Shown here piece by piece: positions 13,401 through 20,884 of a stretch of DNA of 64,000 nt. The translations under genes and the position numbers were made by a program. Numbering within the stretch: the first letter of the stretch is position 1; each line of letters opens with the position of its first letter. The notes beneath the pieces are model-generated. The model did no database searches and was not told the origin of the DNA. It saw only the letters and a program-made list of their open reading frames with translations. Source of the DNA: Siphonodentalium dalli (Eukaryota; Mollusca; Scaphopoda; Gadilida; Siphonodentaliidae); NCBI GenBank assembly GCA_032622095.1, contig CP136065.1:109783195-109847194 (forward strand), in the 5' to 3' direction.

Positions 13401-16400
13401 GGGGGATTCTATATATTTTTTTTGGCATCCAATAATTTGTTCGTACTTCAGTTACCACCGTCAGCCACCATGTCACAATCTGAGGCAAGTTTGTGAGAAA
13501 CTACTTCATGCATGTCAGTGATATAGTATTCTCCGCTATAACTTATATGTATGCCATACAAACATTCAAAACTTGGTGATTCCGAGAAAAATATTGGGAA
13601 AATAATTAATTAATTTTACACAAAAAAGTAGTTTCTCACAAACGTAAACCTACCTCGGATAGCGACACGATGACTGATGGGCATCTAAAGAGCAAACAAA
13701 TTCTTGAATTCCAAATTAATGAAACTGAATCCTTTATTTGCTGAAATCAATAGCAGCAACACTGAACGAGAACCAGAACAAGCGCGCCATAAGAAAAGCA
13801 GACGGGTGATCCATTGTGCATGTGCATATAGTTTGACGACATAGCTTTCTACATCATTTACGTGGGCATTACAACGTTGTGCCAACAATTCTGTGCCAAC
13901 GATATACCAACCGACACAATCCAACATATTTTATGACATATCGTTGCATATATTGTGTCAGCAATGATTGTATATGTGTTTACGGAACGTAAAGTATTGG
14001 CATATCGTTGCACGAGATATCACATATACGCTATATGATATTGGACTCCTATAAAGCGGTTATCGTTGGCCCAACATTGGACCAACATTATAATTCCAAC
14101 TGTTGCTTGAAAGGAATTCCTTGGGGTCAACCAAGGGCCAACAACGTAAACCCAACTAATGTGCTGTCCACAGTAAATTTCATTCGCATGTTCGCGTTGG
14201 CCCAATGTTGGTTGGGAGGAATACGTTGGGCCAACCAAGGGCCAACCCAACCAATTTACAGCAGATAATTCTGTTGGCAAGTTCGCATTGGGCCAATGTT
14301 ATATTTCCTCACACACCGGCGAATTTTGTTATATTTGTTCACACACTGGCGAATTTACCTGACAATAGTTGGAAATTACACGACTAGATTATTCACACAC
14401 CTTCAAATGTTAAGCATCTCATTATTAAAGCACTTCAATTACAATGTTACATGTGAGATCCCTCTGTGGCGAATTACCTGAAGTTCTGCTGAGCGGATTT
14501 CCTCCAGTGTGTGAGCAAAGTCTTAATAATTTCCCTTAATATATTCAGCCAAAACATACTCCAAAACTTGACATTGAGAAAACTGACAGTTACGTATCCT
14601 TTTGTATCCATGCATTTTACATATATTTGTATATTCACTGGAATCATATCTAAATTCAAATTTAGGTATATAAAATTGAATGTGAAAATTAAAGTTAAAT
14701 TAATAAACAGCCATTATTGATGAAATTCTGCCACATTCAGGGGTGCCGGGGTAGACGGCTGTCATTGGCCACGGCACTCCACACAATACTTGTATGAATC
14801 CCATTTATATTATCATGTTTTATCATGTACATATTGTATTGTGAAATAAATATTATCTATCTAAAAATGATCTATGTCTATTTCTGCGACTTGTCACATG
14901 ATACAGGTTCGATTTATGCTGTATATTTAGGTATGAATATGTTTTATTGTGGTATGAAACACATGATATAATTGGTAATTGACCAATGGGTAGTTAATTT
15001 TAAATGTATGAGCTACGTAAATATTTCAGAATTCAGCACCACCAGCTCTACCTCAGGACAGGGACTATTTTGTGTCAAATGGAATGAGGATTAATTATCC
15101 TAGTACTCGTATTATGAAAGAAAACTTTCCATGTGAGTAGCTGACATCATTATGTTAATACTATTGACACCTCAAATCTTTTCTGATGAGAGCCAGTTAC
15201 AAGTTACACATATGTGTGGCTCAACCTTGCTATTGCCTTTTATGTATGTACAATACTCAAATATGACACAAAATAGTAATATTTTGGAATGTACCTCTGG
15301 CTGATTAATTTTAGTTCTCTGCAAATAATTAAATGAAAGTGTCAATGACACTGTAGCTCAACTTGGAAAGGGAATAATTTCATGTTTTACAGTCAATGGA
15401 GTGATTAGGAATGTGGAAAGTTTAAAGGCCTAGTTATGCAAAGAGTAAAATCCAAGATGGCCGCTGGCAGCCATGTTTTTTTTTCCGAATGACCCCAAAA
15501 AGACTCGTTCCCATTTACATGTCATTGTTAACATCCATGACAAATTTCATGATGATCGGACCAAAGATACGACTTGTAGCCCGTGCCAAAGGATTTAGTC
15601 ATGCAAAGAGTAAATCCAAAATGGCTGCTGGCGGACATGTTTTTTGGCCGAACGACCCCAAAATTACTCGTTCCCATCTACATGTCAATATTAACATCCA
15701 TGACAAATTTCATGATGATCAGATGAACAGTACGACCTGTAGCCCGTGCTAATGGATTGAATTTTGAAATCCAAGATGGCCACTGGTGGCCATGTTGTTT
15801 TGCCGAATGACCCCAAAATGACTCGTTCCCATCTACATGTCAATGTCAACAGCCGTGACAAATTTCATAATGATCCAACCAAAGGTAGGACCTGTAGCCC
15901 GTGCCAAAACATTTAGTCATACAAAGAGTAAAATCCAAGATGGCTGCTGGTGGCCATGTTTTTTGGCCGAACGACCCCAAAATGACTCGTTCCCATCTAC
16001 ATGTCAATGTCAACAGCCGTGACAAATTTCATAATGAACCGACCAAAGGTACGTCCTGCAGCCCGTGCTAAAGGAAATTGTTGACGAATCACGCACGCAC
16101 ACACGCATACACCACACATGGACGACGTACGACAAAGCCATGGCAATAGCTCAAACTTTACAAAGTAAAGTTGAGCTAAAAATGGTTTTCTTTACCAACA
16201 TCATCTGTAGAAATATTGCAAATCACGGACTGACATTGTTATCTGATGATTTTTTGCCACTTTTTATACTCTGTTGAAATTCTGTGATTCGATATTTTAA
16301 ACTTCAGAAGATATTTGCATACCGGTAAGTGAGCATATGTTGGGGGATAGCCTATCCTTAATCCCCATGGGGCAGTCACACCATATTAATAATGTATTTA

Positions 16401-19400
16401 TATTGATTGTTGAACTTGATGTTTCTATGTATTCATTGCATACAAATCTCGTAAATATAAATTATCCAATTGCCTGTGCCAGTTCATATTCTAACAAATT
16501 GTTATGCTTCGCGTTATATGGAGGCCCAGTTCTTTTGAATAATGCAGATCTTTTTATCTCACAGCTGAAGAAAATCCTGACGATTGTTTAATGAAGGGTG
16601 ACAATGTAAAGGTCATGAGTGTGTCACCAAAGAAAGGTCACCTGATTGTGCAAAGATGGAGTAGGGTGTACCATGTCCCATATGATTTGCTGGATGTGAA
16701 GGTTTGTATATACATTTAAAGATTGTCTATCTCATCCTCAGGGGCACCGGAAGAGGGGGGCAGCTGACCCCCCTGCCCTTGACCAAGGGGGGCGAGCAGG
16801 GGCAGGACTTGCCCTTTTTCTGGAGACAGAAAATGTTTTTTGTGTGTTTAATCTCGTGTTTTTATAGCAAAATGTGACTATTTTGGTCCAAATACCACCA
16901 ATTTCACAAGGAATATTAATTTTTTGTCAATTTTATCACAAAACGGCCATAAAAACCGACAAATACCATTAAAATAGGGATTTTTGCCACAATGAATTTA
17001 TGGTTATTTTCCCGAGTTTGCGGAGAAAATGCCCTTTTTTGCGGAAAAGTGCCCTTTTTGTAGGCTCTGCCCCCCCTGCCATTGGATGCTTCCGGCGCCC
17101 CTGCTCATCCTATAAGGAAGTGTTACATAGTTTCCTGGGTTTACGATAATAAAATATGAATCAAAGACCTCTGTCAGGAAATGCTTCTATCAATTAATAT
17201 TGATTTTATTTCAAATTTTCTGGCATAATATACAAACATATTAATTTGTGACAGTTTACGAGCCTGCAGTCTCTCTAAAAATTAAAAAAATTGTAACGAA
17301 AGCTGTCCCAATTGATTTATATCACATTATATAAGAAAATATTGACATATAATCATTATTAATTGATAGGAGCATTTCCACACCTGTGTCTTTGACTCAT
17401 ATCTATTATTTTATACCCCGGAAACTATATAAAATGTATTTAGGAAGAGATAGACCATTTTTAATGGTACACATAATGTTTGTAATCCATAAACTACATG
17501 ACATATATCATAATCTATAGCATATACCATTGGGAAGAGGCATCTCCAAATCATAGATATATAAAAGTTATTTGGAAACAAAAAATATCATACAATGTTT
17601 TATTGTTGATGTACTAGAGTTCGTTATACCCTATCTTTTAAAGAAAAATGTGGGTACACTGGACAGACTGTGTCTGTTTGTCTGTCTGGACATATATCTC
17701 AGCCACGGGTTATTGGATCTGAATGAAATCCATAATAATCCATAATGTGTGCTGAAACAGTGATTCTATTTCTCTTTCACATTATGTAAGTTATAATGTA
17801 TGATGATGATTTATGATGTCATACTTCGAGCAGTCTCCATAGTCAAAATGATGGACACTGTTCCAAGTACAGTAATGCCCTAATTCATCGACTCCTTAAC
17901 CACAGCAGAATTATGGTTAACTTTTCAGGAATTATTCGGAAATATGGCTTGTTGCCATTCATCGGAAAGCTCTCCTCGAGAGCTTTCCGATGAATGGCAA
18001 CAAGCCATATTTCCGACTAAATCCTGAAAAGTTAACCATAATTCTGCTGTGGTTAAGGAGTCGATTAATTAGGGCATTACTGTAAATGTGCTGTATGTGG
18101 CACCAAATTAGTGCCCTGTCCTATTCTTGTGTCCGACATTTTCATCCCGACACATGCAATGTGCACCATATGAATGCCACAATGTTTGTTCTTATTCAGC
18201 ATCAGATGCAGATATTACAGATGACTTGCCATTTTTGATGATGTCCGTAAAGGTTTTAAGATAGCATATCTCTTCCAGGCCACAATTACAATTACAACAA
18301 CATAATTTTTATAACACACAAATTCAAGACTGCAATCACTTTTTTTTGTGAATAAAACACAGACAAATCTGAAGATTGTGTATATTATTTGTCTATAGAG
18401 TGGTATATTTCTGATGCAGCCGAGCGAAATCTGTTTGTTCAAAATGGCATTTGCTTTGATGGATGGTGCTAATAAAATAGAGTTCTTCTGTTCCAAACAT
18501 TTTCGCAGGTCGTCTGTTCTAAAAATAGCTTCTCTTATAGTCCCACTGAAAGGTAATATTATTTAAGAAAAATTCTAAATAAAATTGATAATAATTTATA
18601 AAAGCTTTTCCAGACAGGTCTCCTTGATTTGTATCTACTACATTTTACAGCAGAATCTATATAAAACTTGCTGGGAGGAGATACATTATCCTTAAAGTGA
18701 TGTGAAACACTCCGGTAGGGTGATGAAATAGAAATTGAGAATAATCTTGCTCAAAGTAGTTATTTTTTATGAATATTAATCCAAATTGACAACACACATG
18801 GTAATTTTTATATATTAATTAAATGCAATGACTTTCGATGGTTAAATCAATTATGTTAGTTTATCACCAAAAGTTGCGTCTCGAATCGAGATGTAAATGT
18901 TTACAATTGAGCGTAGTTCAGACGATGTTTTCTATGGAGTGGTATGGTCCATTTCTTTGAATTTTTCGGCGACGTTAGTAGACTGCTACATTACCCAAGT
19001 TGCCATATCACATAAGTATTAACTTATCAATTTCACGGACCCGAACAAGTCCATAATATGTCTTTAACCCTTCCATGACTGGAGCTTCCTGAAATTTTGT
19101 GAAAACCCTGTGCCAATGCATTCTCTTATATATGCGAGGCTCCCATATGAGCTTTGCATAAATAAGAGAACACATTGACTTAACAACATTTACCTTGTAA
19201 GCCAGTACATTCTCTTATATATGTGAGGCTCCCTATGGGAGACTCACATATATATTAAGAGAATGCACTGGCACATGATCTGTAATGCTGCACCAGCACA
19301 GCCCCCCGTCACGAAAGGGTTAACAGATCACATGCAAATACAGCCTGAGATATTGTTTTCTTTCTATTTCAGCATACAGACGATGATGTCACAATGAATA

Positions 19401-19405
19401 TTTAA
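1421..19405 (+). CDS. Unconventional myosin, 3' part of gene (9 exons seen)
   Basis: The exons are 1421-1481, 3939-4041, 4816-4915, 6747-6847, 9993-10087, 10771-10938, 15030-15132, 16565-16701 and 19373-19405. Together they encode the C-terminal portion of an actin-based myosin motor, from the loop before the HTKPHFIRCIK segment through the converter, one clear IQ motif (calmodulin/light-chain binding), a linker and a short SH3-like tail. All introns have GT..AG ends and phases agree at every junction except between 10938 and 15030, where the upstream exon ends in phase 2 and the next is open only in phase 0; a small exon is probably missed there. The 5' exons (P-loop, switch I) lie left of the window. 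The motor is divergent: CIKSN replaces the usual CIKPN, and the usual SH1/SH2 cysteines are absent in RSLQLLETVKLMAGG. The class is not established. A Dachs-like (class XX) or class XVI-like myosin is my guess from motif memory only. All introns are loaded with MITEs. Confidence 0.88.
1647..2092 (-). mobile_element. Family F TTAA-bounded repeat
   Basis: The right end GGATTGAGTACCTTTAA matches the inverted start TTAAAGGTACTCAATCC of other copies, and the left end TTAAAGATGCATAATCC is a diverged version of it. Internal phrases such as CTCAGAGTTATTAGATATCG recur in copies at 32 kb, 42.7 kb and 43.4 kb. It is flanked by TTAA on both sides. No coding capacity is seen. Confidence 0.75.
2140..2624. 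mobile_element. Family D hAT-like MITE with perfect 8-bp duplication (D2)
   Basis: The element starts CAGACCTCAAAATATTGTGC and ends with the inverted CACCATCTTTTGAGGCCTG. The flanking octamer CTATGGAC is found at 2132-2139 and again at 2625-2632. An 8-bp target duplication with CAG...CTG ends is the signature of hAT-superfamily elements. It has no transposase and is therefore non-autonomous. Each terminal part is a foldback of about 100 bp, and a spacer with GCATAATCGAGGTGCCCAAT lies between them. Confidence 0.9.
2701..3862 (+). mobile_element. Family E TTAA-bounded MITE (E1), with nested insertion
   Basis: It begins TTAACCCTTTGAACCCG and ends with the inverted GGGTTCAAAGGGTTAA. Shortly inside the left end is a cassette containing CTGGCC..., repeated about 43 bp later as the full palindrome GGCCGGTTTTCCGGCC. 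A related copy lies on the other strand at 60.1-61.1 kb. TTAA ends are what piggyBac-type transposition leaves; the assignment is inference, as no transposase is encoded. A telomere-like insertion interrupts it at about 2816-2996. Confidence 0.85.
2816..2996. repeat. Interstitial telomere-like TTAGGG tract between hairpin arms
   Basis: Positions 2879-2960 are mostly TTAGGG with scattered variants (TTAGGGC, GCATTAGGA, TTAGAG). They are bracketed by inverted arms: GTATATCCTTCATGTAAG at 2820-2837 and CTTACATGAAGGACATAC at 2966-2983. Comparison with the related E copy at 60-61 kb shows that this block is extra, so it is an insertion into E1. The mechanism is unknown. Confidence 0.85.
3939..4041 (+). 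CDS. Myosin exon b (actin-contact helix)
   Basis: The acceptor is TTTTCCAG and the donor AAG|GTAATG. After one base finishing a split codon it reads SGHCGSLSQDFQRKLDNMF, then KHL and HTKPHFIRCIK. The TKPHFIRCIK segment is the conserved 'T.PHF.RCIKPN' stretch of the myosin lower 50K domain/relay. The exon ends in phase 0. A family D MITE begins only 14 bp downstream of its end. Confidence 0.93.
4055..4504. mobile_element. Family D hAT-like MITE next to a splice donor (D3)
   Basis: It begins CAAGTCTGAG and ends CTCAGGCCTG. The flanking octamers GTTGAATG (4047-4054) and ATTGAATG (4505-4512) match at seven of eight bases, fitting a target duplication with one later mutation. Two foldbacks, 4085-4175 and 4385-4480, carry the inverted phrases GAATGAGGTCCCCAGAGGG and CCCTCTGGGGACCTCATTC. 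Confidence 0.88.
4816..4915 (+). CDS. Myosin exon c (SH1/SH2-region helix, divergent)
   Basis: The acceptor is TTGCTTTCAG and the donor GGAG|GTGAGT. In phase 0 it reads SNDEGAMC, then VFDRESVVRQIRSLQLLET, then VKLMAGG with the last Gly codon split. This matches the family pattern 'FD...V..QLR..G.LE....' after RCIKPN, but Pro is Ser, and the reactive cysteines of conventional myosins are not present in the helix. It ends in phase 1, which joins the next exon (GG|YPHK). Confidence 0.93.
5091..5545 (+). repeat. 5S-rRNA-derived tandem dimer (SINE3-like)
   Basis: Two units about 305 bp apart contain 5S rRNA 3'-half sequence. Unit 2 (5424-5505) has GATCACCGAAGATAAGCAAT, a box-A-like AAGATAAGCAATGTCG and a box-C-like TGGATGGGTGACCG, then GCTGCTAAC where 5S has GGTGCTGT. 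Unit 1 (5120-5203) is more decayed. Both are followed by the same non-5S tail (GACTC.(C/T)GCAC.TCTCTC). The missing 5' half and shared tail point to a 5S-derived SINE or a 5S pseudogene dimer rather than functional 5S genes. It sits in a myosin intron. Confidence 0.75.
5952..6200 (-). mobile_element. Family C double-hairpin MITE (C1)
   Basis: It contains TTTTGCGAAAACCCTGTGCC at the left and CATGAAAGGGTTAA at the right end. Two inverted hairpins are built on TTCTCTTATATATG.GAGGCTCC. The left terminal bases are degenerate. The stretch from 6201 to 6746 between this copy and the next myosin exon shows nothing recognisable. Confidence 0.8.
6747..6847 (+). CDS. Myosin exon d (converter start)
   Basis: The acceptor is ATGTTGCAG and the donor AGG|GTGAGA. 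With the split Gly it reads GYPHKMRYKAFVNQYKLF, followed by LRSRAAYKTDNQDESR. GYP.(R/K)M.(Y/F)..F..(R/Q)Y..L is the strongly conserved start of the myosin converter. It ends in phase 0. Confidence 0.93.
7112..7127 (+). repeat. Direct repeat flanking Penelope element (left)
   Basis: The 16 bases CTATAATAGCAAGAAG recur exactly at 8271-8286, on the far side of the retroelement fragment. This is best read as the target-site duplication of that insertion. Confidence 0.75.
7128..8270 (+). mobile_element. 5'-truncated Penelope-like retroelement
   Basis: This insertion of about 1.14 kb lies between two exact 16-bp direct repeats. Its right part encodes the C-terminal third of a Penelope-like reverse transcriptase/GIY-YIG protein. 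The left 157 bp (7128-7284) are not recognisable and may be rearranged 5' sequence. A short inverted match, ATTATAGATTA at 7128-7138 against TAATCTATAAT at 8266-8276, joins the two ends. It lies in a myosin intron, in the same orientation as the host gene. Confidence 0.85.
7285..8259 (+). pseudogene. Penelope-like RT C-terminus with GIY-YIG endonuclease, frameshifted
   Basis: Positions 7285-7600 encode the RT thumb-side region: DLYTKPTDTHSY, then SCHPKN and RLKRIC, typical of Penelope-like elements. Near 7590 the reading frame shifts by one base and continues from 7636 to the stop at 8257-8259. The second part has a Cys-rich spot (CNDKQCSTC) and a GIY-YIG nuclease core, NVIYLLTC followed by YVGETKRSFKIRMKEH, then an H..GD.H segment. 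In intact elements this endonuclease nicks target DNA for reverse transcription. The catalytic RT motifs (palm, YADD-type) are absent because the element is 5'-truncated, so this copy is dead. Confidence 0.92.
8271..8286 (+). repeat. Direct repeat flanking Penelope element (right)
   Basis: An exact second copy of the 16-mer at 7112-7127. It starts 11 bp after the element's stop codon, which is consistent with a short 3' end and a target-site duplication. Confidence 0.75.
8337..8918 (-). mobile_element. Family A TTAA-bounded repeat (A1), interrupted
   Basis: Reverse-strand copy: it starts TTAAAGACATATTATGGA and ends CCGGAGTGTTTCACACCACTTTAA. Compared with the other A copies it has about 215 extra bases at about 8593-8808. 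These start with ACAGTGGGTGAGTCTCGG and contain an inverted ACCCACTGT, so a second small element has inserted. No reading frame is conserved. Confidence 0.85.
9211..9371. mobile_element. Family B palindromic MITE (B1), left arm shortened
   Basis: The right arm is complete, with GAGAGCTTTCCGATGAATAG through to GGGCATTACTGT. The left arm has lost its middle, so AATAAT joins directly to CTTTTCAGGATT. The 600 bp after it, up to the next myosin exon, show no feature. Confidence 0.85.
9993..10087 (+). CDS. Myosin exon e (converter end)
   Basis: The acceptor is AACTTTTTCAG and the donor TTGAG|GTATGA. In phase 0 it reads VILESFLRLMDNTSTPY, then TQWAFGEKFIFL. The final part is the counterpart of the converter's 'G.TK(V/I)F(L/F)R' ending. 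It leaves two bases (AG) for a split codon. Confidence 0.9.
10771..10938 (+). CDS. Myosin exon f (IQ motif)
   Basis: It reads ESTRQQLEAMKEQKLHM, then AACKIQAGCRGWRVRKLW, an IQ motif (IQxxxRGxxxR pattern) that binds calmodulin or a light chain. It continues as a basic helix, HTKLQEKMEHRTHHRN. The donor is CAG|GTATTT. The acceptor I chose (GGAGGTAG|C) is the only nearby AG that restores the frame, but its pyrimidine tract is weak, so the 5' boundary is less sure. It ends in phase 2, which does not fit the next exon recognised. Confidence 0.85.
11159..11326. mobile_element. Family B palindromic MITE (B2)
   Basis: The ends are ACAGTAATGTCCTAAATAAT and ATTATTTAGGGCATTACTGT. The left arm has lost its middle third. 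From 11327 to 12723 (myosin intron) I see no further feature except a lone TTAACCTTTTGAACCCGAG at about 11586, which looks like an orphan family E end. Confidence 0.85.
12724..12828. mobile_element. Family B palindromic MITE (B3), internally deleted
   Basis: Both ends are present (ACAGTAATGCCCTAAATAAT; TTTAGGGCATTACTG), but only about 105 of the usual 215 bp remain because the hairpin tip has been lost. Confidence 0.85.
13110..14310. repeat. Degenerate GTTGGGCCAAC palindromic motif array
   Basis: Two clusters (about 13110-13410 and 13870-14310) are packed with variants of CCAACGTTGGGCCAAC, in both orientations and with irregular spacing. Between them (13482-13505 and 13626-13645) lie inverted arms around AGTTTGTGAGAAACTAC. 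Open frames across the clusters are low-complexity by-products of the motif (Trp, Gln, Gly, Pro, Thr rich) and are not taken as genes. It lies in a myosin intron. A further CACACACTGGCGAATT inverted motif follows at 14306-14515. Confidence 0.75.
15030..15132 (+). CDS. Myosin exon g (tail linker)
   Basis: The acceptor is AATATTTCAG and the donor CCAT|GTGAGT. Only one frame is open. It starts in phase 0 as NSAPPALPQD and continues RDYFVSNGMRINYPSTRI, then MKENFP, ending in phase 1. The next exon joins in phase. The incoming phase does not match exon f, which implies an unseen exon in the 4.1 kb intron or a different end for exon f. The linker has no motif I recognise. Confidence 0.78.
15350..16180 (+). 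repeat. Degenerate ~165-bp tandem repeat with outer inverted motif
   Basis: Four units share CAAAGAGTAAA, TCCAAGATGGC, GCCATGTTTTTT, GACTCGTTCCCATCTACATG and GACAAATTTCAT.ATGATC, with starts near 15437, 15605, 15765 and 15923. The outer motif GTAGCTCAACTT (15354) reappears inverted as AAGTTGAGCTA (16169). The same units occur at 53.5-54.3 kb. It lies in a myosin intron and is non-coding. Confidence 0.75.
16565..16701 (+). CDS. Myosin exon h (SH3-like tail segment)
   Basis: The acceptor is TTATCTCACAG and the donor AAG|GTTTGT. After completing the Ser codon it reads EENPDDCLM, then KGDNVKVMSVSPKKGHLIV, then WSRVYHVPYDLLDVK. The order Gly-Asp, a hydrophobic strand, G-H-L, W and then VPYDLL resembles an SH3 fold (ALYD-type strand lost, P-Y near the end). 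This is inference from spacing; a profile search is needed to confirm it. It ends in phase 0. A hAT-like MITE starts 38 bp downstream. Confidence 0.85.
16739..17103. mobile_element. hAT-like MITE with CTCATCCT duplication
   Basis: The ends are CAGGGGCACCGGAAG and CTTCCGGCGCCCCTG, a 15-bp inverted repeat with one or two mismatches. The octamer CTCATCCT flanks it on both sides (16731-16738; 17104-17111). CAGGGG...CCCCTG ends plus an 8-bp duplication mark a hAT-superfamily non-autonomous element. The interior has repeated TGCCCTTTTT phrases and no open frame. Confidence 0.9.
17870..18084. mobile_element. Family B palindromic MITE, full length (B4)
   Basis: It is a near-perfect palindrome of 215 bp. 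The arms run from ACAGTAATGCCCTAATTCAT to the centre GGAAAGCTCTCCTCGAGAGC and back to AGGGCATTACTGTA. TA flanks both ends, as in Tc1/mariner-type insertions. It encodes nothing of its own; open frames within it recur only because the palindrome recurs. The 750 bp before it (17112-17869) show no feature I can name. Confidence 0.92.
18692..19067 (+). mobile_element. Family A TTAA-bounded repeat (A2)
   Basis: It begins TTAAAGTGATGTGAAACACT and ends AGTCCATAATATGTCTTTAA. It is uninterrupted at 376 bp and serves as the reference copy here. Inside, TATATTAATTAAATGCAATG and GGAGTGGTATGG recur in all four copies. Its last TTAA is also the first TTAA of the family C element that follows. Confidence 0.85.
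19064..19323 (-). mobile_element. Family C double-hairpin MITE (C2)
   Basis: It begins TTAACCCTTCCATGACTGGA and ends with CACGAAAGGGTTAA. It holds the two tandem hairpins with ATTCTCTTATATATG arms. It shares its left TTAA with the end of A2 and ends 49 bp before the last myosin exon. Confidence 0.88.
19373..19405 (+). CDS. Myosin terminal exon i
   Basis: The acceptor is the strong tract TTTTCTTTCTATTTCAG. In phase 0 it reads HTDDDVTMNI followed by TAA. The polypyrimidine tract and matching phase support it, though it is only 10 codons. No clear AATAAA signal was found in the next 200 bp. Confidence 0.65.
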   Translation, partial: HTDDDVTMNI

Positions 19406-19579
19406 TATTCCAACATTGAAAGGAAAGGAACTCAGCATCTGTCAAAACTCATGAAACACATCATGTACCTCATTTTATAGTTAAATATATTTAAATATTG
19501 CTTCAATATTTTTAAACCCGTCTTTATCCCAACTTGATTCTTTATTATTTTACACATGACACAGGGTCGAAAATATAAC

Positions 19580-19755
19580 TAAAAACAATATTATTTTGAG
19601 ACCATAGATAATTCCCAGAAGATGAGGCCTATGCAGAATGAGGTCCCCAAAGACTGAATTCAGTGATGCTAGCCCGCTGTGTATGGGTAGCGTCACTAAA
19701 TTCACCCTCTGGGGACCTCATTCTGCAAATATCAGACACACCAAATTGCAGGCAT
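19580..19755. mobile_element. Family D MITE, truncated (D4)
   Basis: Only the right half remains: AGAATGAGGTCCCC to GGGGACCTCATTCTGC, then AAATATCAGACACACCAAAT and GCAGGC. The left foldback is missing. From 19756 to 20122 nothing else is recognised. Confidence 0.8.
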
Positions 19756-20122
19756 GTCCACCACACCAGCACTTATATTCAATAGAGATGGATAATCACC
19801 AATGATTAGTCAGTTTATGGTGAGAAATAATTTGCAAGCCATCATTCAATGAGAATATAAATGAAGTTGTTCTACGTTGGTTGCTATGGTAAATTCATAT
19901 CCAGGCTGGTCAATAGAGAAGATCAGCTTTCATTAGATTTGACTATTGACATTTTAATCTCTGTTCACATTGAATGTGGTGTATTACCCCAATATGTAGC
20001 AGATCGAGTAACACTATATCAGACCATATTCCTATTGTTGTCTGTTCATGTCAGAGTTAGTTATTTTTGCAGAATTCAAGTTGCAATTTTTTTATTTATC
20101 AGATGATCATTGTTAACAAAAT

Positions 20123-20260
20123 ACAGTAATGCCCTAAATAATCGACTCCTTGATATGACTTTCCGATGAATGGCAACAAGCCATATTTCCCACTAAATCC
20201 TGAAAAATTACCAATAATTCTGCTGTGGTTAAGGAGTCGATTATTTAGGGCATTACTGTA
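20123..20260. mobile_element. Family B palindromic MITE (B5), shortened
   Basis: The ends are ACAGTAATGCCCTAAATAAT and ATTTAGGGCATTACTGTA. About 75 bp of the left arm and hairpin tip are deleted. Confidence 0.88.
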
Positions 20261-20308
20261 AATGGAAATTAACCCAATTCAATAGAAAGCAGAGTTTCCC
20301 AGTTGACA

Positions 20309-20527
20309 TTAACCCTTTCTATGCTAAATACTCACTGACGAATAGTTCCCTTAGGAAACGTTCAGATAATAAGTTCAACAAATGAAATTGAAATAATCTG
20401 CACTTGTATTATCTTTTCATCTATCTGCTCATTTTTCGTGAACACCCCTCCAAAATGAATAACAGACCATTACAATGTATACGTTTATAAGTGAATGAGA
20501 GAATCCATTCAGTATAGAAAGGGTTAA
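20309..20527. mobile_element. Family K TTAA-bounded element
   Basis: It begins TTAACCCTTTCTATGCTAAA and ends CAGTATAGAAAGGGTTAA, a terminal inverted repeat of about 15 bp. An internal GTTCAGATAATAAGTTCAAC motif is shared with copies at 41.0 and 42.7 kb and a fragment at 47.8 kb. Confidence 0.82.
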
Positions 20528-20669
20528 TGTTAAACAAACACAAAACTATGAGGCAAAATGAAGTCAGCCAATCAGGTGCAAAGATACACAAAAGATGGTG
20601 ACTCATTTTTTTAATGTGACAATAATTTGTAAAACATAAATTTTATCCATTTCTGTGTAGCTCTAAGAT

Positions 20670-20884
20670 ACAGTAATGCCCTAAGTAATCGACTCCTTAA
20701 CCACATCATAATTATTGGTAACTTTTCAGGATTTAGTCGGTAATATGGCTTGTTGCCATTCATCGGAAAGCTCTCACTGAGAGCTTTCCGATGAATGGCA
20801 ACAAGCCATATTTCCAACTAAATCCTGAAAAGTTACCCATAATTATGATGTGGTTAAGGAGTCGATTACTTAGGGCTTTACTGC
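20670..20884. mobile_element. Family B palindromic MITE (B6)
   Basis: Full-length 215-bp palindrome centred on CTCTCACTGAGAG. Its outer parts differ slightly from other copies (ATTATTGG against CATAATTATGATG), showing that the two arms drift separately. Confidence 0.9.
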
